Made by a program: the position numbers and the translations under genes | The notes under the pieces: generated by a model | Seen by the model: the letters and a program-made list of their open reading frames with translations, nothing else | What the model was told of the DNA's origin: nothing | Database searches by the model: none | Source: Deltaproteobacteria bacterium | GTDB taxonomy: Bacteria > Myxococcota_C > UBA6777 | Direction of reading: 5' to 3' | DNA length: 64,000 bases | Assembly (NCBI GenBank): GCA_006226375.1 | Contig: SBHC01000042.1 | Span: 1 to 64,000 of the forward strand | In this document: one piece after another, positions 18,701 to 26,260 of the stretch | How positions within the stretch are numbered: the stretch's first letter is position 1 | Layout: each line of letters opens with the position of its first letter

Positions 18701-19540
18701 GGAGAGGGGACGGGCGTCTCCCGTGGGAGATAAGGCAGGGGTTTTGCTGAAACACATGTACATAAAGATGTCGTTCAGCGTGTCGATGCCGCCTGTGAGA
18801 ACCATATCGGAGCGGCCGGAGGCCAACTCCATGGTGGCCAGATGGACCGCACTTAACGAGCTGGCACAGGCTGCGTCCACAACACAGTTGGTGCCGCCAA
18901 AGTCGAGGCGGTTGGCGATGCGTCCTGCGACCACGTTGCCCAACAGGCCTGGGAAGGAGTTCTCTTGCCATCCGACGTAGCCATCGCCAATGCGGTCGAC
19001 TACCTCTTGGGCTTTGTCTTCGGGGAGTCCGGCTTCCAGAGCGGCTTGTTTCCAGATGGGATGTCCAAGTCGTGCGCCCAACGGGATGACCAGTTCCAGT
19101 GTACCGGTGACTCCGAGAATGACGCTGACTTTGTCGCGGTCAAACTCACGGTCTTCGGTGTAGCCGGCGTCTTCCAGCGCCATTTTGGCCACCACAAGAC
19201 CCAGCAACTGCGCCGTGTCGGTGGCTTCCAGGGCCATGGGAGGGATGCCAAATTCTGTGGGGTCAAAGTTGACAGGCGAGAGAAATCCACCGCGCTTGGC
19301 GTAAGTGTGGTCAGGTCGTTTGGGGTCGCTGTCGAAGAAGTCGGAGGCACTCCAGTGAGACTCGGGAATGTCTGTGATTGCGTCGTCGCCGTGGCTGACC
19401 AAACGCCAGAATTCCTTGAGGTTGCGAGCCTTCGGAAACATACACCCCATACCAACAATGGCGATGGGAGTGGAAGTTGCGTTGGCGTTTCCCTTGTTGT
19501 GCTGGTTCACGTCTCTCATCCTTGTTGGGGTAGGACTCAC
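12713..19540 (-). CDS. pfaA: PUFA synthase subunit Pfa2/PfaA type: KS-AT-ACP-ACP-KR-DH
   Basis: About 2275 aa, the iterative core of the PUFA synthase. Domains: ketosynthase (about 24-480; Cys in DAACASS at 225, His at 360 and 400), malonyl-CoA acyltransferase (about 588-880; GHSYGE, S688; FHSPLV, H792), a long Ala/Pro/Gln-rich linker (about 920-1285), two acyl carrier domains with identical LGIDSIKRVEIL cores (Ser 1319 and 1417), ketoreductase (about 1697-1970; VSGGARGVT, Tyr 1892), and a PKS-type dehydratase with HxxxGxxxxP at about 2015. Two carrier domains is few for this family. The start is either GTG at 19540, overlapping the pfaD stop in GTGA, or ATG at 19519; neither has a strong Shine-Dalgarno sequence. 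A phosphopantetheinyl transferase is needed but not in the window. Confidence 0.93.
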   Translation of the reverse strand: MSPTPTRMRDVNQHNKGNANATSTPIAIVGMGCMFPKARNLKEFWRLVSHGDDAITDIPESHWSASDFFDSDPKRPDHTYAKRGGFLSPVNFDPTEFGIPPMALEATDTAQLLGLVVAKMALEDAGYTEDREFDRDKVSVILGVTGTLELVIPLGARLGHPIWKQAALEAGLPEDKAQEVVDRIGDGYVGWQENSFPGLLGNVVAGRIANRLDFGGTNCVVDAACASSLSAVHLATMELASGRSDMVLTGGIDTLNDIFMYMCFSKTPALSPTGDARPLSAQADGTMISEGLGILVMKRLEDAERDGDKIYSVIRSVGSSSDGKSQSIYAPRAAGQTKALRRAYEIAGVSPRDITLVEAHGTGTKVGDATEFEALDEVYRDESDETQWCALGTVKSQIGHTKAAAGAASLIKASLALYHKTLPPTIKVEEPNPKIDVENGPFYISRETRPWFSEGPRLAGVSALGFGGSNFHAVLEEYTPEKEQPAWDDSTTLLAFSGATSDEIVTQLKDWQAWLTDDLHPRSIARRAAISRESFSVEHKARLVLVHTYNKDLRTLLEQAEKLVSEAPNEAAKAPGLFYNGMTSSPEGPLAFVFPGQGSQYPGMSADLVRTFPECWEVMEQADEWLEEAQLTQKLYPTPTFSPDKEKAQKTDLADTAVAQPALGAVSAGMLQLLERFGLRPDVAAGHSYGELVALHAAGSLSRKDLLLLSRERGRLMSLGDKDRGTMTAVRAPLEELDALLEEAKLDVVLANRNSPKQGVLSGSEEAIAQAEELCKEKKFRARRLPVSAAFHSPLVADAKKPFRKFLSSLKVKAPAFPVYANATAEPYSDKVKAIRDLLAEQLVSPVQFVEEVEALYEAGVRVFLEVGPKAVLSGLIGAILKDKPHHVMSVDRSQGRGDGIFDLASTLAEAAVLGLPVQLHEWEEKPEEPRKPKMKIPLTGANYRSPKKTKRPPSPPYVGEAKPQSPHVSSAPKNGATNGAAARPTKNGTHSAVQTPIRQAQSVTKSAKSPTRNGVHTAAAGALQERRPISTPNPSMFVSPTPNRGKPTTMSRPDTSHDPTSPTNGISQHYQTASVQHGQVEAQPQFAPVAAQANPMLHEALQLMQHGLQAMQTLQHQTTQTHQRFLEGQEQVGLALHDMMVRSQQFVASAMQVPMPASSLPAPKAPQASTATWQTQTPTFAPVQQVAPAQPVVAPTWTAPQVAASQPAQVQQPAAPVQAAAPMNWQVPATPAAPAPAPSLSEIPTKRGATDLSMFQKSPQPAPAAPVAAPAVPAPAQPASSSAPVADVMLEVVAELTGYPVDMLDPTMDMEADLGIDSIKRVEILSTVSERVPEASDVNPEEMGRMRTLQEVIDYINQGSDAPASQAAPSVATPTPPSNGKNVEDVLVQVVADLTGYPTEMLSMDMDMEADLGIDSIKRVEILSSVTEQFPALNDVDTDMMRNLRTLGEIAKASQDALVTEGSNHPFDSSSLHHDLRAGGDIDAVRRVIKVQSSPTLPQDNLTLPKNSTVWVVGLESPLRNALVEALSRHKLKANGLTEDEALSQSDNSLVGVIQLSSTPATEQPWSTTEEDALKQAFQVAHKTLPLLQSSLAKSDAFYTTVTSMDGSFGFADALTNPLQGGLAGLPKTMQHEVEKLSCCAVDLAPGWKDWDAVAKAILQESLNHSPMEVGLSASGRRELVLEEAEAILEEPVWKAGDVVLVSGGARGVTASVMHTLAEAHLPTLVLLGRSPLPTEEPAWLQPLTAEGDIKKALFQHGWEDHKIKNPKELQRIYSTISKNREIRESLGKIKAAGSTVEYHAVDVRDLTAMSQLLDQVRKKHGPVKGLVHAAGVLEDRFIVDKTLEQFNKVFDTKVQGLKTLLQATQDDPLTGIVLFSSVSGRTGNKGQVDYAMANEVLNKVAQQQASQRQDCRVVSINWGPWDGGMVTPELKRHFTSQGITLISLESGARAFLRELSLANKDAVEVTVGTVFESMGKPEALSASEGNRLAAEGKAGVLWKDDVSLERYPVLHSHQLQGKPVVPLALIMDWMGQAVQKAYPNHHVHGYNNVRVLHGFILEDRVHSVELVAKAPEVQDNTISVELVLQGRGSDGSLKPHTRATAVLGAAPLKTAPTVPVMTGLKPYPKSTKSAYDEVLFHGKALHGITEIEGYSEQALVVTSQTAPAPLHWTPSSQVQSWQHDPLVVDDAFQVAILWAYATQGKVTLPSAFASYRQFQPSFSEETTIQFLVNAVTPYQVKGDFHFLDPQGQCIAQILGFSCTMDASLWEAFHPQTP

Positions 19541-21186
19541 CGAAGGAGTGCGGAAAGCTGCTCAGGTGTCATTGGGCGGAAGCGTTGGAGTGAGGAAGGT
19601 AAGGTCACTCCCTGTGAGCGGATCCAATTGATACGAGTGAGGTACGCTGCGCCCACGAGCAGGTTCCAGGCCAGGGTGTCCACGCGGCGATTCTCGGGCT
19701 GCGCCAAAAACGTATCACGCGTCCATTCATTAAAGGCGCCCATCGCAGGACCGCACCAGATCTGGTAGTCAATCTTACGGTTGGCGACGCCGGCGTTGGC
19801 CCATCGGGACGACTGGCCCAGGTAGCTGCGAAACACCAGCGCCATCTTGTGCTTGGGGTCTTTTTCGCCTCGTTGGATCTGCTCGGGATCCACCGATTGG
19901 AAGTAGGAACACGTGCTGGCCCAGGCTTCTTCCAAGGTCGCATGGAAATAATCGCGTTCCAAGGTCGCGCGCAGAGGAGCTGGGATCTCTTCGAGGCTTT
20001 TGTACGCACGGTAGGTTTCGTACAGCTTGCGGGCGCGCTGTGCGAACATCGTTCCCCGCTTGAGGACCTGGACTTTGACACCCATCTCAAACATGTCAGC
20101 GGCTGGAGCCATGGTCACGTCGGCTTGCTGGGTTTCGGCCAGCATGTTGCGGACAACGGGCGACGTTCCAGCTTCCTGGCAAGCCTGGTTGATGGTTCCC
20201 GTGAGAATGTAATCGGCTCCCATCGCAAACGCTGACGCCGCAGAGAGGGGCGTGGCGATACCACCGGCCATTCCTACACAGAGAGGGCGTGGGTAGTTGT
20301 ACTTCTCGTTGTACGCATCGCGGAGGGCCATCAAGGTCGGTGTCAGCACAATGGAGGGGCGGTTGTCGGTGTGCCCTCCAGAGTCGGCTTCGGCCGTGAT
20401 GTCATTGGCGACAGGGATATGTTGGGCGAGTTGTGCCTCTTGCTCCGTGATGCGTCCTTGCTCCACCAAAACGCGGAGAATCTTTTCGGGCGGCGGTGCG
20501 AAGAACTTTCGAGCGACCTCAATCCGGGAGACTTTGCCTATCACACGATTGGGGCAAACAATGCGGCCAGAAGCGTCCTGGTGGATTCCTTTCACCCGGT
20601 AGTAGACCAGTGGAAGGGTGAGGTCCAAGTAGGCTGAAGCGCTGACCAAGGAGATGTTGTAGCGGTGGTACATCTCGACCACACCCATCTCCAGGGCAGG
20701 TTCGTTGGGGCTATGAATCAGGTTGAAACCAAACGGGAGGTCCCCCAACTCATTCTTTAATGTATGGATGGCTCGTTCCACCTCGGGGAGAGCCAAACCT
20801 GCAGAACCGAAGAAGCCCAGCATTCCAGCACGTGCCATGGAGATGACCATGTCCGTGGAGGCTATCCCGTTGGCCATCGCACCTGCGATGTAGGCGAACT
20901 GCAACCCGTGAGCCTGTCGGAACTCTGCGCTTCCCAAGGAGTGGATGGGGAGCGCTGGAACGTACGCGTGGAGAGGCAACGCAGCCACTCCTTGCGGTGG
21001 GTGAATGCCTCGCAGTGTTGCCCCGTCCAAGCCTGCGCACATTTGACCGTCCATCTCTACCAACGATACGGGCCGCTGGAGCTGGAGCAGGGCTTGTTGG
21101 ACTCCAACAGGAGAGGGGTCCAGTGGAGCCGCACCTGGAATCCACCAGTTGGTGTGCTGGGGCTGGGTCGAAGGGGCTGAATACAT
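19537..21186 (-). CDS. pfaD: PUFA synthase enoyl reductase Pfa1/PfaD
   Basis: 549 aa, PfaD-family FMN-dependent trans-acting enoyl reductase, related to 2-nitropropane dioxygenase TIM barrels. It reduces selected double bonds on each PUFA extension cycle, so that some remain. Visible: barrel start GAMANGIASTDMVISMARAG, and the flavin/catalytic signature ADSGGHTDNRP, followed by PLCVGMAGGIATP and GADYILTGTINQ. It is the first gene of the seven-gene operon, as in myxobacterial pfa clusters (pfa1-pfa2-pfa3). The ATG at 21186 is the first start in frame. Its stop overlaps the pfaA start. The 239-bp divergent region shared with the APS reductase gene should hold the operon promoter, but I see no convincing one on this strand. 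Confidence 0.93.
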   Translation of the reverse strand: MYSAPSTQPQHTNWWIPGAAPLDPSPVGVQQALLQLQRPVSLVEMDGQMCAGLDGATLRGIHPPQGVAALPLHAYVPALPIHSLGSAEFRQAHGLQFAYIAGAMANGIASTDMVISMARAGMLGFFGSAGLALPEVERAIHTLKNELGDLPFGFNLIHSPNEPALEMGVVEMYHRYNISLVSASAYLDLTLPLVYYRVKGIHQDASGRIVCPNRVIGKVSRIEVARKFFAPPPEKILRVLVEQGRITEQEAQLAQHIPVANDITAEADSGGHTDNRPSIVLTPTLMALRDAYNEKYNYPRPLCVGMAGGIATPLSAASAFAMGADYILTGTINQACQEAGTSPVVRNMLAETQQADVTMAPAADMFEMGVKVQVLKRGTMFAQRARKLYETYRAYKSLEEIPAPLRATLERDYFHATLEEAWASTCSYFQSVDPEQIQRGEKDPKHKMALVFRSYLGQSSRWANAGVANRKIDYQIWCGPAMGAFNEWTRDTFLAQPENRRVDTLAWNLLVGAAYLTRINWIRSQGVTLPSSLQRFRPMTPEQLSALLR

Positions 21187-21358
21187 TATAGAACGTCTCT
21201 TTGCTGCAGGCTTCTCTTGTCATCTCAAAAGCGGGTTGTGGTCCTCGCCATGAGAATTCTTAATTGCGGTCGTACATACACCAAGAACCCCTCCCAACAC
21301 AAGTGGGTTTTGCTCTTGAACCCTCCCTGACTTGCCATGAGCCTGTTCCAACGTTAGA

Positions 21359-21386
21359 TTGACAACCTTCTTAGGCTCTTTATTAC
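21359..21386 (+). promoter_or_regulatory. Sigma70-type promoter for the APS reductase fusion gene
   Basis: A perfect -35 box TTGACA (21359-21364) is followed after 16 bases by TATTAC (21381-21386), four of six matches to the -10 consensus. It lies about 40 bases before the ATG at 21426, which has a strong ribosome-binding site AAGGGGAG eight bases upstream. Seen in sequence; activity is inferred. Confidence 0.5.
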
Positions 21387-21425
21387 GCAAGCCAGGCTCT
21401 GGCTCAATGACAAGGGGAGTGTTTC

Positions 21426-22448
21426 ATGAAAATCACCATGGTAAAAAAGGAGTTGGCCGACGGTCAACCCTGTGACAAATGCAAACAAGCCGAGGACTTA
21501 CTCAAACAGCGGGGGTTGTGGGAGCGCATCGACGAGGTCGTTTGGGCGGTGGAAGGAAAGCCAGAGTCTCCAGGGTTTGTCCTGGCTCAAGAGTATAACA
21601 TCAAAATTGCACCGTTCTTTCTGGTCGAAGATGACGAAGGCAAGATGTCCGTCTATCGAAGCACGCTCCAGTTCATTAAGAAGACCTTCTCAGATGAGCC
21701 CAAGAGATTTAAAGTCGAGTCAACCTCTGAAACGCCGAACTGGGAAGCTCTGGAGGAAGAGTTTCGAGGACGCTCACCCCAAGATGTTATTCAGTGGGCC
21801 TTGACCAGATTTGGGGAAGATTGCGCCATCGCCTTCAGCGGCGCCGAAGATGTTGTTCTCATCGATATGGCGGCCCAGACAGGTCTCCCTTTCTCCGTGT
21901 TTTGCTTGGACACAGGCCGGTTGCATCCTGAAACCTACGAGTACCTGGAGAAAGTTCGCAACCGGTACAAGATCAAGTTGCAAATCATGACCCCAAACTC
22001 TGAGGCTCTGCAAACCTTCGTTCAGGAAAAGGGTTTGTTCAGCTTCTTTGAGGATGGTCACAAAGAGTGCTGCGGCGTCCGCAAAGTCGAGCCTCTGCGT
22101 CGGGCTTTGTCTGGCTATCGCGCCTGGATCTCTGGGCAGCGAAAGGACCAAAGCCCCACGCGCTCGGAGCTTCTGGTGATCCACAAGGACGAAGCGTTTG
22201 AAGGAGTGGATGCCAGTCCACTTACCAAGATGAATCCCTTAACGGATTGGTCCTCGTCGCAGGTGTGGGAGTACATTCTTAAGAACCATGTCCCTTACAA
22301 TCCTCTCCACCAAAAAGGCTTTCGCTCCATAGGTTGTGAACCTTGTACGCGACCCACGCTTCCAGGTGAGCACGAGCGAGCCGGTCGGTGGTGGTGGGAA
22401 GATGCTACCAAACGTGAGTGTGGTCTTCACATCGCATCCGACGAGTAG
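21426..22448 (+). CDS. cysH: APS reductase (CysH family) with N-terminal thioredoxin-like domain
   Basis: 340 aa. Residues about 105-340 are an assimilatory adenylylsulfate reductase: FSGAEDVVL nucleotide-binding motif (about 137-145), the paired cysteines ECCGVRKVEP (C215-C216) and CEPC (C304, C307) that bind the [4Fe-4S] cluster of APS-type enzymes, and the C-terminal ECGLH with catalytic cysteine C332. It would reduce activated sulfate to sulfite for cysteine synthesis. Residues 1-90 form an extra domain with CDKC (C16, C19) and a cis-proline strand IAPFFLV (P63), i.e. glutaredoxin/thioredoxin-like, probably the built-in reductant. Plants fuse a similar domain at the other end. Monocistronic by appearance, divergent from pfaD. 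Confidence 0.88.
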   Translation: MKITMVKKELADGQPCDKCKQAEDLLKQRGLWERIDEVVWAVEGKPESPGFVLAQEYNIKIAPFFLVEDDEGKMSVYRSTLQFIKKTFSDEPKRFKVESTSETPNWEALEEEFRGRSPQDVIQWALTRFGEDCAIAFSGAEDVVLIDMAAQTGLPFSVFCLDTGRLHPETYEYLEKVRNRYKIKLQIMTPNSEALQTFVQEKGLFSFFEDGHKECCGVRKVEPLRRALSGYRAWISGQRKDQSPTRSELLVIHKDEAFEGVDASPLTKMNPLTDWSSSQVWEYILKNHVPYNPLHQKGFRSIGCEPCTRPTLPGEHERAGRWWWEDATKRECGLHIASDE

Positions 22449-22557
22449 AACGAACCGACTTCCCCACAAACTATTTTTCCCATTCGGTTGCCTTTGGATC
22501 GTTTTGTTCTTGATGGACACAAACAAGATGATGGTATGCAAATGAAGGCATTGTTCT

Positions 22558-24234
22558 ATGAATGGTATGTTCTCCTTCCGGAAGTTTCGGTGGCTGGGAC
22601 TGTTGTTTCTCTTGGGGTGGATGGTTCTGGCTGAAGGTTGCCAGTGCGTCATTATCATCCCACCCGCCGAGTATTTGCCCTGCAATTTGGTGGTGAAGCC
22701 TGACAAGGTAGAGATGGGAACTGTTCCGGCAGGTGGAGTGGTGCAGAAACTTGTGACTGTCACCAACGAAAGCAACCGGATGTGTCCTCTCTCCACCCTC
22801 CGTTTTGACAGCCTAGAGCCTCAAGGGCACGCGGCGTTCCGGTTGGGCAAACCCATGAAGTTTCCTGTGGAGTTGGGGCCGAACCAGTCTGTGGTCCTTC
22901 CTATCCAGTTCGCTCCTCGTCGGCACAATCAAAACTTCAAAAGCACGCTGATTCTCAACGAAGAAGATGAGCCTCCCTTGCGCCAGGAGGTCTCTTTGTT
23001 GGGAGATACCCAAGGGTCTTGCTTGGAAGTCACCCCAGAGCTGCTCTCCCTCGGAGACAACACGTTAACGTGTGGATCGGGTTTGGAGGAAGTCCAACTC
23101 AAACACAATGGAGAGCCTGGATGTCCGGCCGAAATTGTTGTGTCTTCGGTCTCGTTTACAAGGGCTACCTCTTCCGAATTTCAGCTCGTGAATCTCCCCA
23201 ACATCCCTTTGACTCTTCGACCGTTTGAGACCGCAAAGGTCAACGTACAGTACGTTCCCGAAAACCAAGGCTTGGACGAAGGCACACTGCAGGTTTACAC
23301 CGTACGTTCGGCGGCGATACCTATCAACGTAAGGCTGCTGGGACGTGGTGTCGCAGCTCCCACTCAAACGGACACCTTTCGTACAGAAGAGTCGAAGCGG
23401 GTCGACATTCTATTTGTGATCGACAATTCGTGTTCGATGTGGCAGGAGCAGAAAGCACTTACCGACAACTTTGGTAGCTTTATGCAATGGGCTATCAAGT
23501 TAAAGGCTGACTACCAGATTGGCGTCATCACGACAGACGTTGATGGAAAGGAGGCCGGGTGCTTACGGGGGAGCGACCCTATCATTACTCCCCAGACCAA
23601 GGACCCGATCGCGACCTTCTGGAACAATGTGATCGTGGGAACTGGCGGAAGCTCCAACGAAAAAGGACTGGATGCTGCTTTCAAGGCGCTCTCCAAAGAG
23701 AACCTGGAGGGCTGCAACAAAGGATTCTTGCGAAAAGATGCTTCCCTGTCGCTTATCTTTATCTCTGACGAAGGTGACCAGTCGGAAGATCCAGTCTATA
23801 TCTACACCGATTTCTTCCGTAGTTTGAAAGAGAAGCCCTTCACAGTGCAAGCCTCAGCAGTTGTCGGACCCGAAAAAGAAGGCTGCTCTAGCCTCTTTGG
23901 CGACGCTCAGAAAGCGCCACGGTATCACCAAATCGTAGAAGAACTCCGCGGGATTGTTGCGTCCATTTGCGACAGTGATTGGGCCGAAACTCTCAGCCAG
24001 CTGGGATACACCAACTTTGGTTACGCTCCGGAATACAAATTGTCGAAGCAGCCTGTTGAATCCACCATTGTTGTTCGTGTGAACAACCAGATTGTCCCGC
24101 GAAACAACCGTACAGGTTGGTTCTACAAAGAATTCTCCAACTCAGTTCGGTTCACAGGACCTGCCACACCACCCATTCCTGCCACCATCAACATTCAATA
24201 CCAACTGAACTGCAAGCAGGGTGATACACCCTGA
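22558..24234 (+). CDS. Secreted VWA-domain protein with Ig-like repeats, probable lipoprotein
   Basis: 558 aa. The N-terminus has a basic segment, a hydrophobic helix and a lipobox-like LAEGC, so export and lipidation at the cell surface are likely. Two beta-sandwich segments of the HYDIN/choice-of-anchor type follow (about 45-130 and 155-265: VEMGTVPAGG, NESNRMCP, LTLRPFETAKVNVQY). Residues about 280-500 are a von Willebrand factor A domain with the metal-site motif DNSCS (289-293) and a later DEGDQSEDP acidic region. Such proteins are adhesins or scaffolds in myxobacteria; the ligand is unknown. It is convergent with the porin-like gene, 12 bp apart. Confidence 0.75.
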   Translation: MNGMFSFRKFRWLGLLFLLGWMVLAEGCQCVIIIPPAEYLPCNLVVKPDKVEMGTVPAGGVVQKLVTVTNESNRMCPLSTLRFDSLEPQGHAAFRLGKPMKFPVELGPNQSVVLPIQFAPRRHNQNFKSTLILNEEDEPPLRQEVSLLGDTQGSCLEVTPELLSLGDNTLTCGSGLEEVQLKHNGEPGCPAEIVVSSVSFTRATSSEFQLVNLPNIPLTLRPFETAKVNVQYVPENQGLDEGTLQVYTVRSAAIPINVRLLGRGVAAPTQTDTFRTEESKRVDILFVIDNSCSMWQEQKALTDNFGSFMQWAIKLKADYQIGVITTDVDGKEAGCLRGSDPIITPQTKDPIATFWNNVIVGTGGSSNEKGLDAAFKALSKENLEGCNKGFLRKDASLSLIFISDEGDQSEDPVYIYTDFFRSLKEKPFTVQASAVVGPEKEGCSSLFGDAQKAPRYHQIVEELRGIVASICDSDWAETLSQLGYTNFGYAPEYKLSKQPVESTIVVRVNNQIVPRNNRTGWFYKEFSNSVRFTGPATPPIPATINIQYQLNCKQGDTP

Positions 24235-24246
24235 ACGATGGACCTC

Positions 24247-25290
24247 TTAGAATCGATAGATCCCTTTGACTTCAACGGTATGCGTGACGAGGACGCCGTC
24301 TTGTAAGTCGATGCGGTATTCGGCCATAAAGACGACAGGAGTCCAAGGGCGAGAGAGCAACGCAAAGCTCACTTCGTCCTGGGTCACGCCGCTGGTCGCG
24401 AGGGCGTTCGGGTCGCCAAATCGGCTTGTCCGCAAGGTCGCCCCAATCCATTTGATGGGTTGGTAGTGAACGAGGAAGAGCCACCCATACCAAAGACGAT
24501 CCGCAGGGTGAAGAAACACTGTACCTTCGGCACCGACGATTAACGTGTTGTTGAGGAAGTTGAGCGTGAGTTGGAGATCCAGCATGGTGGTTCGTTCGTC
24601 TTGAAACTGGCTTCGGACCGCTGAGGGCTCTCGTCCGTTGGTTACAGACAGGCCGATGGTTGCGGGTCCAACGGTAAAGGTCGCTCCACCACCAACGGTG
24701 GGTTGAATATCGACCTCTTCGACGATATCCCAGCCGTTGCTAAGGTAGCTATACACATCAATCCAGGAGTTCTTGAAGCCGATCTTCAACCCCATAAACG
24801 TGTTGGGCGTGGCGTTGTTGAGGTAGCTTGCCGAAGGTTGGTAGCGATCCACGGTGTTGAGAGCGTCCCAACCTTGGGGAGCAAAGAATCGACCCATGTT
24901 GGCATAAAACGACCACGTCGAAGTGATGGGTAGATTAAGGTTGAGGGTGGCCTCTTGGATCAAGCTATCCAGGAGCGCGGTGCCCGAGTAATTGGGTGTA
25001 CTTCGCAGGTAGTTGATCGCGACACGAACGCCGATCTTGCTCGAAAAGTCGTGCTGGATGGCTAGCTCAATCTCATTGATCCGCCAGGTCATGGTGTCGT
25101 TGGAGGGTTCTACCGTTTTTTGGTAGGCAAACCCTGCGTCCACGAATCCCTGGAAGAAGAAGCCTTTGTATCGTATGGGATCTGCCTGCACAGATGTGCT
25201 TGTTAACGCCGTAAACCACAAAGCAAGAAGGGCCAGGAGTGTTGGAAGATAGGAACGTGAGCTAGAGCGGCTGCGACATGGAGAAGTCAT
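24247..25290 (-). CDS. Outer-membrane beta-barrel protein, porin-like
   Basis: About 347 aa. N-terminal signal peptide (basic residues, then LPTLLALLALWF, cleavage likely after SVQA) and a mature part of alternating hydrophobic beta strands ending in the terminal phenylalanine (VKGIYRF) typical of Bam substrates. The body (GFVDAGFAYQK, FYANMGRFFAPQGWDAL, YLSNGWDIVEE) resembles the putative porin families used for small solutes; no substrate can be inferred. Start: ATG at 25290, preceded by GAGG at seven bases; the ATG at 25302 has no ribosome-binding site. Confidence 0.75.
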   Translation of the reverse strand: MTSPCRSRSSSRSYLPTLLALLALWFTALTSTSVQADPIRYKGFFFQGFVDAGFAYQKTVEPSNDTMTWRINEIELAIQHDFSSKIGVRVAINYLRSTPNYSGTALLDSLIQEATLNLNLPITSTWSFYANMGRFFAPQGWDALNTVDRYQPSASYLNNATPNTFMGLKIGFKNSWIDVYSYLSNGWDIVEEVDIQPTVGGGATFTVGPATIGLSVTNGREPSAVRSQFQDERTTMLDLQLTLNFLNNTLIVGAEGTVFLHPADRLWYGWLFLVHYQPIKWIGATLRTSRFGDPNALATSGVTQDEVSFALLSRPWTPVVFMAEYRIDLQDGVLVTHTVEVKGIYRF

Positions 25291-25456
25291 AGGTATCCTC
25301 ATAAGGCAATGTTACGAATCCACACACGTTATGGGCAAGGGAGAATGCAAGGAGATGCAGCTCCAGAAGCTGATACACTTTGGATCATTTTGATTATACT
25401 AACAGAGGAAGGTCGGCTCTTGTTCTCGGGAAGGGAGAATGGAGGGTTGGGTAGGG

Positions 25457-25981
25457 TTACTTCTTCGCGTTTTGCGGCTTCGTTGTGTTCACTTCTTTGG
25501 CCGGGGGTGGTGTGGACGGGTCATCGTCTTGGCTCGCCGGAACCGTCGGTGCCTGCTGCTTCTTCTCCGGTTTGGCGCTAGTTTCAGGTGCTGGAGTGGA
25601 GCGCGCTTCCACCACACGTCGTTGTTGGCTGTCTTGTGGTGCATCGTACAAGGGCATCAACATCGTATCCGAGACAATCTCCATCAACAGCCGCTGAATT
25701 TTTCGAGTGGCCCGGGCAATCTTTCGACTCACCTTGTGGTGTTGCTTGCGCATGTGAGTGACTTCAATTCGGCATCTCTTTTGACGGCGCTCCAAGGCTA
25801 CGCTCCGAACTTGCATCGCTTCCAACTTTTCTTTTTGGAGACGAGACACTTCTTCTTGTTTCTCACGTTGGAGCTGCTCAACTTGTCGCTGCAGTCGGAG
25901 GATCTGCTTGTTGGGTCCACAGCCAGTGAGCAACAGTCCCAAAGATACCAAACTCCAAGCCAGCCATTGTTGTTTCTTCAT
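25457..25981 (-). CDS. Coiled-coil lipoprotein of unknown function
   Basis: 174 aa. Signal sequence of a lipoprotein with lipobox LLTGC near residue 21, then a highly charged Lys/Arg/Gln/Glu coiled coil (about 25-115) and a Pro/Ala/Lys-rich disordered tail. Start: ATG at 25981 with GAAGAGG eight bases upstream; the longer frame begins with TTG inside that site. The form suggests an envelope structural or tethering lipoprotein, but I recognise no family. Low-complexity composition would make homology searches unreliable. Confidence 0.65.
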   Translation of the reverse strand: MKKQQWLAWSLVSLGLLLTGCGPNKQILRLQRQVEQLQREKQEEVSRLQKEKLEAMQVRSVALERRQKRCRIEVTHMRKQHHKVSRKIARATRKIQRLLMEIVSDTMLMPLYDAPQDSQQRRVVEARSTPAPETSAKPEKKQQAPTVPASQDDDPSTPPPAKEVNTTKPQNAKK

Positions 25982-26244
25982 TCGAGAAAACCTCTTCAAT
26001 CGATATGCAAATCAGTTTTGAGTCGTTCGTTTGATTCGACTCTGTGTTTCTGGTTCTCCTTCTTTGCAGATGGCATGCCAAGTCCATGCTTCAGTTAACA
26101 GTTGTATTGTTTCAGTAGGTTGGGTTGTGCGGAATGTTCGGTTCTGTGAGGTGCATCACAACATGAAGAGCAGGGGCAGGGTTGAAACATTGAACGATGA
26201 AATACGAGAGGATGAAACACAAAAAAGAGTCATTCGTGTCCCAT

Positions 26245-26260
26245 GGGAAACTAGTTTCCC
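26245..26260. repeat. 16-bp perfect palindrome overlapping the DUF1223 stop codon
   Basis: GGGAAACTAGTTTCCC is a perfect inverted repeat and contains the TAG stop of the DUF1223 gene. On the minus strand it is followed about 20 bases later by a run of six T, so it may contribute to transcript termination, but the spacing is not that of a standard intrinsic terminator. Confidence 0.35.
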
